Positions 1-6,610 of a stretch of 64,000 bases of DNA are shown here, piece by piece. This DNA is from Macrococcus brunensis (GTDB lineage: Bacteria; Bacillota; Bacilli; Staphylococcales; Staphylococcaceae), in contig NZ_SCWA01000010.1 in assembly GCF_004359615.1 (NCBI RefSeq), positions 1-64,000 of the forward strand, given 5' to 3'. A model generated the notes under the pieces. That model had not been told where the DNA came from. It saw only the letters and a list, made by a program, of their open reading frames with translations, and made no database searches. Position 1 is the first letter of the stretch. Each line of letters starts with the position of its first letter. The position numbers and the translations under genes were made by a program.

Positions 1-132
1 GATCCATTTCCCTAATGCCGAAGGCGTCAGGTCATACTCACGTACAATTTCATTTCTAGGTTTACCATTCTCATAAAGTTTGACCATCTGTAATTTGAAT
101 TCTGGACTGAAACTTCTTCTTTCACGTAACAT
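1..132 (-). CDS. IS3-family transposase OrfA, N-terminal part (cut by window edge)
   Basis: Reading the minus strand from the ATG at 130-132 gives 44 open codons running off the window. The product begins MLRERRSFSPEFKLQMVKLY and continues with ENGKPRNEIVREYDLTPSAL. This is the Tnp_1 helix-turn-helix start typical of OrfA in IS3-family elements of the IS150 type: a basic start, then the 'FSPEFK..MVKLYENG' helix, then the 'DLTPSALGKW' recognition helix. OrfA binds the element's inverted repeats, and a frameshifted OrfAB normally carries the DDE catalytic domain. That part lies outside the window, so activity cannot be judged. The gene points the same way as acsA and follows it directly. Confidence 0.85.
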   Translation of the reverse strand, partial: MLRERRSFSPEFKLQMVKLYENGKPRNEIVREYDLTPSALGKWI

Positions 133-208
133 AAATAAATCGCCTACTTTCTTAGATTAACAATATCTATTCACATAGAAATTGTCCAACTAAGTGTAGA
201 CGATTCAG
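1..208 (-). mobile_element. Left end of an IS3-family (IS150-like) insertion sequence
   Basis: The IS3-type orfA starts about 75 bases inside the element, the usual distance from an IS3 terminus. On the minus strand the stretch 208-183 contains TTGGACAAT, a motif common in IS150-group inverted repeats. The exact tip is uncertain (a CA-ended tip near 208 is possible), because the other end of the element is outside the window. The acsA stop codon is at 218-220, so only about ten bases separate the two. Confidence 0.6.
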
Positions 209-217
209 AACTATGAC

Positions 218-1933
218 CTAGTCTTCCATCGTACTTAAATCGCCTGTCGGTAGATTTAGTTCCCATGCTTTCAGCACGCGGCGCATAATTTTACCGGAAC
301 GGGTTTTAGGCAGTTTATCTTTAAACTCGATTTCTCTAGGTGCCGCATGAGCTGCAAGACCATTTTTAACGAAGACGCGTATCTCTTCTTTCAATTCATC
401 GCTTGGTTCATATCCTTCACGCAGAGCAATGAATGCCTTAATAATCTCGCCGCGAATCGGATCCGGTTTACCGATAACGCCTGCTTCTGCGACTGCCGGG
501 TGTTCGACAAGTTTAGACTCCACTTCGAAGGGACCGACACGTTCACCCGCTGTCATGATGACATCATCGACGCGCCCCTGGAACCAGAAGTAACCGTCCT
601 CATCCATATAAGCGGAATCACCTGAAACATACCAGTCACCCGGCAGGAAATAAGATTCACATTTTGCTTTGTTGTTCCAGATAGTCCGCATCATAGATGG
701 CCAGCCTTTTTTCATGGCCAGGTTCCCCATACGGTTCGGTGGCAGCATATTACCGTCGTTATCGACAATTGCTGCTTCGATGCCTGGCAGGGGTTTACCC
801 ATCGAGCCTGATTTAATAGGCATGCTTGGGAAATTGACAATCATATGAGCGCCAGTTTCCGTCATCCACCATGTGTCATGAATGCGTTTGCCGAATACTT
901 TATAGCCCCATTTAATCACTTCTGGATTCAGAGGTTCGCCGACAGATAAAATATGACGAAGATGCGTGAGGTTATAATTTTTAATCATCTCATCGCCGGC
1001 ACCCATCAGCATACGAAAAGCAGTTGGTGCCGAATACCAGATGGTCACTTTAAATTCTTCAAGAGTCTGATACCAGCCCTCCGGGGAGAAGCGTCCGCCA
1101 GCTATAACATTCGTTGCGCCGTGCAGCCATGGTGCAAAGACACCATAACTTGTACCTGTGACCCAGCCTGGATCGGCTGTACACCAGTAAATATCGTCTT
1201 CCTTTAAATCGAGCACGAAATAGCCTGAAATATAGTGCTGAAGCATGGCGTTCTGAACATGGAGAACCCCTTTAGGCTGCCCCGTTGAGCCTGACGTGTA
1301 ATGCAGAATAAGGCCGTCCTCACGGTCCAGCCATTCTATGTCAAATGTCTCGTCCGCTTCCTGGTATAATGCATTGAAGTCGATATAATCTGCACTGACA
1401 TCTTCATCTACTATGAAGATATGCTTGAGGTGGGGCAGTTCATCAACTGGAATACGTTCAACAAGACTGTTAGTCGTTACAATAACGCTTGCTTCACTAT
1501 TTTCGAGGCGGTCTTTAACTGCTTTTTCCATGAATGCTTCAAATAAAGGCCCTACAATGGCCCCTGTCTTTAGAGCCCCTAATAACACGAAATAAAGTTC
1601 AGGTGAGCGGGGCATAAAGATGAATACACGATTTCCTTTTTTGACATCAGCCGCTTTTTTGAGTACATTCGCAGCTTTATTGGAATTTAATTTCATATCA
1701 CTGAATGTGTACTGCTCATGCCGTTCTTTATCTTTATAATAAAGTGCGACCTTGTCCCCTTTGCCAAGATCGACATGCCGGTCAATACATTCATACGCCA
1801 TATTCACTAGACCTGTCTCATGCCACGAAAAAGCTTTCTCTACTTCTGTCCAATCAAAATTTGCATAGGTCTGGTCATAGTCAGATAGATGATACTGGCC
1901 GTGCTCTACTTCATAGATTTCACTTTTCATCAT
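218..1933 (-). CDS. acsA: Acetyl-CoA synthetase (AMP-forming)
   Basis: Converts acetate, ATP and CoA to acetyl-CoA in the cytoplasm through an acetyl-adenylate. The 571-residue protein is full length for the Bacillus/Staphylococcus AcsA group. Visible signatures are the phosphate loop YTSGSTGQPKGV (near residue 213), the adenylate motif TWWMTETG, the hinge segment SGDSAYMDEDGYFWFQGR, and the C-terminal PKTRSGKIMRR with the catalytic lysine that is acetylated by AcuA in relatives. It starts ATGATG behind AAAGGGG; either Met is possible. It is transcribed divergently from acuABC, whose products control AcsA by lysine acetylation and deacetylation. No terminator is visible after the stop; an IS element begins within about ten bases. 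A cre site in the 5' region suggests CcpA repression. Confidence 0.96.
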   Translation of the reverse strand: MMKSEIYEVEHGQYHLSDYDQTYANFDWTEVEKAFSWHETGLVNMAYECIDRHVDLGKGDKVALYYKDKERHEQYTFSDMKLNSNKAANVLKKAADVKKGNRVFIFMPRSPELYFVLLGALKTGAIVGPLFEAFMEKAVKDRLENSEASVIVTTNSLVERIPVDELPHLKHIFIVDEDVSADYIDFNALYQEADETFDIEWLDREDGLILHYTSGSTGQPKGVLHVQNAMLQHYISGYFVLDLKEDDIYWCTADPGWVTGTSYGVFAPWLHGATNVIAGGRFSPEGWYQTLEEFKVTIWYSAPTAFRMLMGAGDEMIKNYNLTHLRHILSVGEPLNPEVIKWGYKVFGKRIHDTWWMTETGAHMIVNFPSMPIKSGSMGKPLPGIEAAIVDNDGNMLPPNRMGNLAMKKGWPSMMRTIWNNKAKCESYFLPGDWYVSGDSAYMDEDGYFWFQGRVDDVIMTAGERVGPFEVESKLVEHPAVAEAGVIGKPDPIRGEIIKAFIALREGYEPSDELKEEIRVFVKNGLAAHAAPREIEFKDKLPKTRSGKIMRRVLKAWELNLPTGDLSTMED

Positions 1934-1944
1934 TACATCCCCTT

Positions 1945-1958
1945 TGTATGCGTTTTCA
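1945..1958. promoter_or_regulatory. cre site (CcpA operator) shared by acsA and acuABC
   Basis: TGTATGCGTTTTCA matches the catabolite-response consensus TGWAANCGNTNWCA at all but one fixed position (T for A at the fifth base). It covers the acuA -35 and lies just downstream of the predicted acsA start point, so CcpA could both block acuABC and road-block acsA. CcpA control of the same divergent locus is known in Bacillus subtilis. Confidence 0.75.
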
Positions 1959-1981
1959 TATGTACATTTTTATTATATAAT
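1953..1981 (+). promoter_or_regulatory. acuABC promoter
   Basis: TTTTCA (1953-1958), a 17-base spacer and TATAAT (1976-1981). The -35 lies inside the cre site. Confidence 0.55.
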
Positions 1982-2001
1982 AAACATAAGTAAATTTTCA
2001 A
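1972..2001 (-). promoter_or_regulatory. acsA promoter
   Basis: On the minus strand TTGAAA (2001-1996), an 18-base spacer and TATAAT (1977-1972) form a sigma-A promoter. Its -10 overlaps the -10 of the divergent acuA promoter by two bases, so the two polymerases should exclude each other. Confidence 0.6.
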
Positions 2002-2031
2002 AATAATTTGAATCTTAAGAGGGAGAATCAT

Positions 2032-2664
2032 ATGAATCACACCAAAACTTATTACAGGCGTGATGTTCAATATCAAGCGCGGACTTTTGTTATTGAAGGT
2101 CCAGTGTCAGGTGATGAGTTATCCCACTATTCGTTTGATGACGGTCTCAGTGCCTTTAGACGACCGGCGGAACAATTTGCAGCAATTAAAGAAATAGCGG
2201 ATCTGCCGGAAGGTCGTATCATCATCTGCAGAGATCATTCTCAAATCATTGCCTACGTGACTTTTCTTTATCCGGATCCTTTAGAGCGATGGAGCGAAGG
2301 GAATCTGCCTTTTCTGATGGAACTCGGCGCTATAGAGGTTGCGCTTCCATATAGAAGTCTTGGAATAGGTAAGGAGATGCTGAAGCTTGCGATGCTGGAT
2401 GACCAGATGGAGGATTACATCATCATCACGACTGAATATTATTGGCACTGGGATCTGAAAAATAGCGGGCTCAGTGTCTTTGAATATAAAGACGTCATGA
2501 GAAAAATGATGGAGGCTGGTGGGATGGAAGTCTTTGCAACGAATGACCCTGAAATCACCAGTCATCCTGCTAACAGTCTGATGGCACGCATCGGTAGCAG
2601 AATTAACAATGAGCAGATTGATCAGTTTGATAAAATCCGGTTTATAAACCGATTCTTTTTTTAG
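2032..2664 (+). CDS. acuA: Protein acetyltransferase AcuA
   Basis: GNAT-family N-acetyltransferase that inactivates AcsA by acetylating its catalytic lysine. The 210-residue product matches the family length. The acetyl-CoA-binding motif A is the 'ALPYRSLGIGKEMLK' stretch near residue 105. The ATG at 2032 is chosen over an upstream in-frame TTG at 2008 because AAGAGGGAG sits about seven bases before it and gives the family length. It is first in acuABC, with acuB ten bases downstream. Confidence 0.93.
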   Translation: MNHTKTYYRRDVQYQARTFVIEGPVSGDELSHYSFDDGLSAFRRPAEQFAAIKEIADLPEGRIIICRDHSQIIAYVTFLYPDPLERWSEGNLPFLMELGAIEVALPYRSLGIGKEMLKLAMLDDQMEDYIIITTEYYWHWDLKNSGLSVFEYKDVMRKMMEAGGMEVFATNDPEITSHPANSLMARIGSRINNEQIDQFDKIRFINRFFF

Positions 2665-2674
2665 GGGTGAAGCT

Positions 2675-3310
2675 ATGTTAGTAGAACGAATCATGACTAG
2701 TCCATGTATCACTATCAATGAAGAACGAACAATTGATGAAGCCATCAAATTGATGCGCGAGGAAGATATCAGACATTTGCCTGTTGTCGATGAGCTTTTA
2801 AGAGTAAAGGGGATTATCACCGACCGGGATGTCAATCTCGCTCTCCCGTCGATATTAGGTGAAACAGAAGTAAAGTTAGACGCGCCTGTCGCTGATATTA
2901 TGAATCGTGATGTTATGACCTGCCATCCGCTAGATTTTGTTGAAGACATCGCTATCGATTTCCATGAGCTTTCAATCGGCTCTATCCCAGTTGTCAAAAA
3001 AGGCCGCTGTATCGGAATTGTCACACAGAAGGATATGCTGAATACATTTCTTGAGCTGACGGGCGTTATGACACCAGGTTCTGCTGTTGAAGTGGCAGTA
3101 CCTGATGTGCCAGGCATTATGCACGAAGTCACAAAAGTATTTTATGTACATCACACCAGCATCGAGAGTATTCTGGTCTATCGGGATAAAGAAAACCCAG
3201 GACAGAAGCTGGTGCTGATCCGTATGCAGTCCATGAATCCGCGTCCCATTATTGATGCACTGAATGAAGCAGGATTTACTGTGCGTACCCCTCTGGACAT
3301 GCGCTTATGA
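2675..3310 (+). CDS. acuB: AcuB, CBS-CBS-ACT protein of the acetoin/acetate utilisation operon
   Basis: The 211-residue protein has two CBS domains (about 1-60 and 72-130) followed by an ACT-like domain (about 137-211). The CBS repeats are visible as 'VERIMTSPCITI...GIITDRDVNLAL' and 'VADIMNRDVMTC...GIVTQKDML', and the ACT core as 'DVPGIMHEVTKVF'. CBS pairs usually bind adenine nucleotides, so a regulatory role in acetate metabolism is likely, but the biochemical role of AcuB is not established. Its position between acuA and acuC follows the Bacillus order; from memory, many staphylococci keep acuA and acuC but lack acuB. Its stop overlaps the acuC start (ATGA). Confidence 0.9.
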   Translation: MLVERIMTSPCITINEERTIDEAIKLMREEDIRHLPVVDELLRVKGIITDRDVNLALPSILGETEVKLDAPVADIMNRDVMTCHPLDFVEDIAIDFHELSIGSIPVVKKGRCIGIVTQKDMLNTFLELTGVMTPGSAVEVAVPDVPGIMHEVTKVFYVHHTSIESILVYRDKENPGQKLVLIRMQSMNPRPIIDALNEAGFTVRTPLDMRL

Positions 3311-4446
3311 GCCGATATGTCTATACAGAAGAACTGCTTAAATACCGTTTTTCAGATCAGCATCCTTTTAATCAGATGAGACTTGTTCTGACCACTGATC
3401 TGTTGAAAAAATTGGGGGTCCTGTATGATGATGAAATCGTTGCCGGAAGAAAGGCCACGGATGAAGAACTGGCACTCGTTCATCATGCTGGTTATATCGA
3501 TGCGGTGAAGGCCGCTTCAAAAAACGAACTGCCAGCTGATAAATGTGAAAGTCATGGACTGAATACAAATGATACACCAAGTTTCCCTGATATGCATGAC
3601 AGTGCAGCGTGGCTCGTAGGGAGTACTTTGACAGCCTGTGACGTCGTGATGACAGGTGTTGACCAGACAGCCTGCAATATAGGCGGCGGTCTCCATCACG
3701 GGTTTCAGGGTAGAGCATCCGGATTCTGCATCTATAACGACAGTGCAGTTGCCATCCAGTATATGATAAAGAAATACGGAGCACGTGTTCTTTATATTGA
3801 TACCGATGCGCATCACGGTGATGGTGTTCAGTTTACATTCTATCATACAGATGATGTCTTCACATATTCCATTCATGAGACCGGTCGCTATTTATTTCCT
3901 GGTACTGGTCATTATAATGAAAGAGGTGAAGGGGAAGGCTATTTATACAGCATGAATCTGCCCGTCGACGCTTACACAGAAGATGATTCTTTTCTCGAGT
4001 GTTTTAAGGGAAGTCTGGAGACAGCCTGTGCTTTTTTCAAGCCTGATGTCATCTTAAGTCAGAACGGGGCGGACGCACACTTTTTAGACCCGCTGACGCA
4101 TCTACATTGTACGATGCGGATATTTGAGGAAATTCCGCGTTTCGTCAAATATCTTGCGAATACATACTGTAGTGGCAGATGGATTGCTGTCGGCGGCGGT
4201 GGCTATAATATCTTTCAAGTTGCGCCGCTTGCCTGGAGCCAAGTATGGCTGGCGATGAAAGGATTACCGGCACCAGCTGGCGCTCTGCCGGTGCACTGGA
4301 TCACTAAGTGGCAGAAAGAAACAGAGCTAGAGCTGCCGAAGTCATGGCATGATGATCTGAAATCATATCAGGAGATACCCCGTCGTTCAGAGATCACTGA
4401 AAAGAATCAGCTGATGTTGAAACGAGTGCTTCAGCATTATATTTAG
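3307..4446 (+). CDS. acuC: Lysine deacetylase AcuC (class I HDAC fold)
   Basis: Zinc-dependent deacetylase that reactivates acetylated AcsA. At 379 residues it is close to family length. Catalytic features are all present: 'GGGLHHGF' with the His pair, YIDTDAHHGDG with zinc ligands Asp167 and His169, 'NGADAHFLDP' with the third Asp ligand, and GGGGYNIF with the transition-state Tyr. The ATG overlaps the acuB stop by four bases, so translation is probably coupled. No clear terminator follows before the tRNA promoter. Confidence 0.95.
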   Translation: MSRYVYTEELLKYRFSDQHPFNQMRLVLTTDLLKKLGVLYDDEIVAGRKATDEELALVHHAGYIDAVKAASKNELPADKCESHGLNTNDTPSFPDMHDSAAWLVGSTLTACDVVMTGVDQTACNIGGGLHHGFQGRASGFCIYNDSAVAIQYMIKKYGARVLYIDTDAHHGDGVQFTFYHTDDVFTYSIHETGRYLFPGTGHYNERGEGEGYLYSMNLPVDAYTEDDSFLECFKGSLETACAFFKPDVILSQNGADAHFLDPLTHLHCTMRIFEEIPRFVKYLANTYCSGRWIAVGGGGYNIFQVAPLAWSQVWLAMKGLPAPAGALPVHWITKWQKETELELPKSWHDDLKSYQEIPRRSEITEKNQLMLKRVLQHYI

Positions 4447-4525
4447 AGGACTGAAGGACAGCGCCGAGCAAAATTTACAAATTTAATATAAGTTTTACAC
4501 AAAGACTTTTCTTTTTTTAAATTAC

Positions 4526-4534
4526 TGTTATAAT
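4526..4534 (+). promoter_or_regulatory. Extended -10 promoter of tRNA-Leu
   Basis: TGTTATAAT is a perfect extended -10 placed 18 bases before the mature tRNA. No good -35 is seen at the right distance. Confidence 0.55.
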
Positions 4535-4551
4535 TAATTTATTGCTTTAGA

Positions 4552-4634
4552 GCGGTCGTGGCGGAATGGCAGACGCGCTAGCTTCAGGCGCTAGTGCCCG
4601 CAAGGGCGTGGAGGTTCAACTCCTCTCGGCCGCA
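4552..4634 (+). tRNA. tRNA-Leu (anticodon CAG)
   Basis: The 83-base class II tRNA has acceptor strands GCGGTCG and CGGCCGC (one G-U pair) with discriminator A. The anticodon stem CTAGC/GCTAG encloses the loop TTCAGGC, so the anticodon is CAG with G37. A variable arm 'TGCCCGCAAGGGCG' follows, and the T arm is GGAGGTTCAACTCC. The 3' CCA is not encoded. It has its own promoter and terminator and stands alone between acuC and the ABC-F gene. Confidence 0.95.
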
Positions 4635-4639
4635 TACTG

Positions 4640-4670
4640 GAACTTCTGATCAGTCAGAAGTTCTTTTTTT
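4640..4670 (+). terminator. Terminator of tRNA-Leu
   Basis: GAACTTCTGA and TCAGAAGTTC form a 10-bp perfect stem around TCAG, followed by seven T. Confidence 0.9.
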
Positions 4671-4672
4671 AT

Positions 4673-4700
4673 TTGCTAAATTATAGGTGTATAGTAAAAT
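4673..4700 (+). promoter_or_regulatory. Probable promoter of the ABC-F leader transcript
   Basis: TTGCTA (4673-4678), 16 bases, TAAAAT (4695-4700). It would start the RNA near 4707, just ahead of the leader ribosome-binding site AAAGGAGG at 4715-4722. Confidence 0.4.
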
Positions 4701-4733
4701 GTAACCAATATATTAAAGGAGGCATCTACATAG

Positions 4734-4748
4734 ATGATTATTCGATAA
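4734..4748 (+). CDS. Candidate 4-residue leader peptide MIIR
   Basis: ATG ATT ATT CGA TAA follows a strong AAAGGAGG (4715-4722) at 11 bases, slightly long but usable. A strong ribosome-binding site with nothing else to serve in this leader argues that it is translated. The ORF overlaps the 5' arm of a leader stem (4742-4751 with 4771-4780). The role as a stalling peptide is inferred from its position ahead of an ABC-F gene. Confidence 0.45.
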   Translation: MIIR

Positions 4749-4749
4749 T

Positions 4750-4785
4750 ATGCTAAACATATCATGTGAAATGTTATCGGGATAA
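4750..4785 (+). CDS. Candidate second leader ORF MLNISCEMLSG
   Basis: Eleven codons plus stop begin one base after the stop of the MIIR ORF (TAA T ATG), a spacing that allows reinitiation. It has no ribosome-binding site of its own. The ORF covers 4760-4769, the arm that can form an antiterminator with 4835-4844. Confidence 0.3.
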   Translation: MLNISCEMLSG

Positions 4786-4858
4786 ATCTGTCTATTTTTA
4801 AATGCCCTGGCGGGTCTCTTTTTGCCGATTTCTCTCACATGATAAGTGAGGATTTTTT
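4760..4858 (+). promoter_or_regulatory. Attenuator: antiterminator pairing and terminator before the ABC-F gene
   Basis: TATCATGTGA (4760-4769) is perfectly complementary over 10 bp to TCACATGATA (4835-4844). The second strand overlaps the stem of a competing hairpin, CTCAC (4834-4838) with GTGAG (4846-4850), which is followed by seven T at 4853-4859. A further weak hairpin CCC/GGG (4805-4814) precedes a short T run. The two structures are mutually exclusive, as expected for ribosome-controlled attenuation of a drug-inducible gene. Confidence 0.65.
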
Positions 4859-4874
4859 TATGGGGAGAGATTCG

Positions 4875-6458
4875 ATGAAAACAATTGTTAAGCAGTTAAA
4901 AGTAGAAGATAAAGTACTATGTGAACAGGTTCATTTTACAGTTTCTGAAGGAGAGCATATCGCGCTTATTGGCCATAACGGTGTCGGCAAATCAACGCTA
5001 CTTTATCAACTAAGAGACGATTATGATGCCGTTATTCTGGAACAGGAGACGATGTCAGATGATGTCGTCATGGATTACATTCTCAGCGTCCGTCCTGACA
5101 TTTATGCAGTGAAGCAGAGAATAGTAGATGATTATGAGGCCATCAGTGACTATATTGAACTCAGTGGATACGAACTGGAAAACACGGTTATAACTTATAT
5201 TAAAAAGTTCGGCATGGCGGAGTCACTGATAGAAAGAGCTGTGAATACATTGTCAGGCGGAGAACAGACTAAAGTTTCATTAATTCGGCTATTGGTCAGT
5301 GGCAAAGACTGGTTTCTCTTCGATGAGCCGACCAATCATATTGATCAGGAGACAAAAGCCTGGCTTATAGACTGGATGCAGGAGGCCGGGCAGACGATTC
5401 TTTTTGCCTCTCATGACCGGGATTTCATTAATCAGACTGCAACAAAGATCATAGAGATGACAGCGGATAGAACATACACATATCAGATGAATTACGATGA
5501 TTATGCAGTAGAAAAAGAACGGCAGGACCGGGAGAATGCGGCACTGATTCAAAAAGAAAATAAAGAAAAACAGAAAATGCGACGCATGATTCAGGAGATG
5601 AAAGAATGGCATCACGAGGCAAGTGCTAAAGCGAGTGTCAGGAACCCGGGAGAACAGAAGAAAGTTGCTAAAATAGCGAAGCGTTATAAAACAAAGGAAC
5701 ATCAGCTGGAGCAGAAGCTAACTGGCTTCACGGCGCAGCGCGACAAACAGCCTCGTACAGAATATGACTTGAAACATAGTGGTTTCAGAGGAAGATACTT
5801 AGTTCAGGCAGAGAATATCTCACTTAAGTTTGGAGAAAAAGTGCTTTTCACTGATGTCTCCTTCCAGATTAAGCCGGGTGATAAGATAGCCTTGACCGGT
5901 AAAAATGGCAGTGGTAAAACGAGCCTGCTTAAACTTTTACTGAATGAGCTGGAGCCAGACACAGGTTCTCTTCAGCTGAATCCGAATGTGAAGATCGGTT
6001 ACTTTTCTCAGCAGCTGGAAAATTTAAATGATGCCAATACAGTGCTTGAAGAAGTGCAGTCTCTCAATATCGCTTCAGCTAGTGAGGTACGTACGATTCT
6101 CGCTTCATTCAGATTCGGCGCAGACCGTATGGATGATCAAGTTGCTTATCTGTCGATGGGAGAAAAATGTCGTCTGTCATTTATTAAGCTGTATTTCTCA
6201 GAAGCGAACCTGTTATTGCTGGATGAACCGACCAACTATTTCGACATAGAAATGCAGGGACTGATTGAAGCGATGCTGCAAAAATTTGAAGGTGCCATAC
6301 TTTTTATCAGTCATGATCCTTACTTCTGCGAGGCAGTCAGCACGAGACAATGGAAAATAGAACAACAATCTTTGATTGATCTCAATCTAGTGGGAGAAAA
6401 GGCAGAAAATGAAGAACTATTAAACAACTTCTATAAACTTGATGATATTTTAGAATAA
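4875..6458 (+). CDS. ABC-F ATPase, probable ribosome-protection (Vga/VmlR/Sal-like) type
   Basis: The 527-residue protein has two ABC ATPase domains and no membrane segment. Domain 1 has Walker A GHNGVGKST, signature LSGGEQ and Walker B FLFDEPTNHID. Domain 2 has TGKNGSGKTS, an altered signature LSMGEK and LLLLDEPTNYFD. They are joined by a long basic, helix-forming linker (about residues 215-290), the ABC-F interdomain arm that reaches the peptidyl-transferase centre. A C-terminal tail of about 40 residues follows the last H-loop (ISHDP), as in the Vga/VmlR groups. Length and the leader attenuator favour an antibiotic-resistance ABC-F over a housekeeping one such as EttA or YkpA. ATG 4875 is chosen because GGGGAGAG precedes it; the longer frame from 4839 would start inside the terminator hairpin. 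Drug spectrum cannot be predicted from this reading. Confidence 0.78.
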   Translation: MKTIVKQLKVEDKVLCEQVHFTVSEGEHIALIGHNGVGKSTLLYQLRDDYDAVILEQETMSDDVVMDYILSVRPDIYAVKQRIVDDYEAISDYIELSGYELENTVITYIKKFGMAESLIERAVNTLSGGEQTKVSLIRLLVSGKDWFLFDEPTNHIDQETKAWLIDWMQEAGQTILFASHDRDFINQTATKIIEMTADRTYTYQMNYDDYAVEKERQDRENAALIQKENKEKQKMRRMIQEMKEWHHEASAKASVRNPGEQKKVAKIAKRYKTKEHQLEQKLTGFTAQRDKQPRTEYDLKHSGFRGRYLVQAENISLKFGEKVLFTDVSFQIKPGDKIALTGKNGSGKTSLLKLLLNELEPDTGSLQLNPNVKIGYFSQQLENLNDANTVLEEVQSLNIASASEVRTILASFRFGADRMDDQVAYLSMGEKCRLSFIKLYFSEANLLLLDEPTNYFDIEMQGLIEAMLQKFEGAILFISHDPYFCEAVSTRQWKIEQQSLIDLNLVGEKAENEELLNNFYKLDDILE

Positions 6459-6552
6459 TAACATTTTTATCATTTAGGGCTACATATAACTGATAAAATC
6501 TTTTTTAACTAATAACAAGTTATATTGATATAAATTTAAGTGTATTATTTCC

Positions 6553-6581
6553 TTGAAAATGATGCGTCAATGAAGTAGAAT
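6553..6581 (+). promoter_or_regulatory. Promoter of the YhgE/Pip-family gene
   Basis: TTGAAA (6553-6558), 17 bases, TAGAAT (6576-6581), 30 bases before the start codon. Confidence 0.65.
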
Positions 6582-6610
6582 AGTAGAATCGAAAAAACGG
6601 GAGGACTACT

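Noticed and set aside
218-400. Truncation of acsA by the adjacent IS
   Set aside because: The protein ends with the normal KIMRRVLKAW...DLSTMED C-terminus, so the coding region appears complete.
2281-3132. Minus-strand open frame of 283 codons across acuA and acuB
   Set aside because: It is antisense to two well-supported genes, has no ribosome-binding site and no recognisable domain.
4839-4874. Longer ABC-F start beginning MISEDFFMGRDS
   Set aside because: This start lies within the terminator hairpin, has no ribosome-binding site, and the extra residues do not resemble an ABC-F N-terminus.
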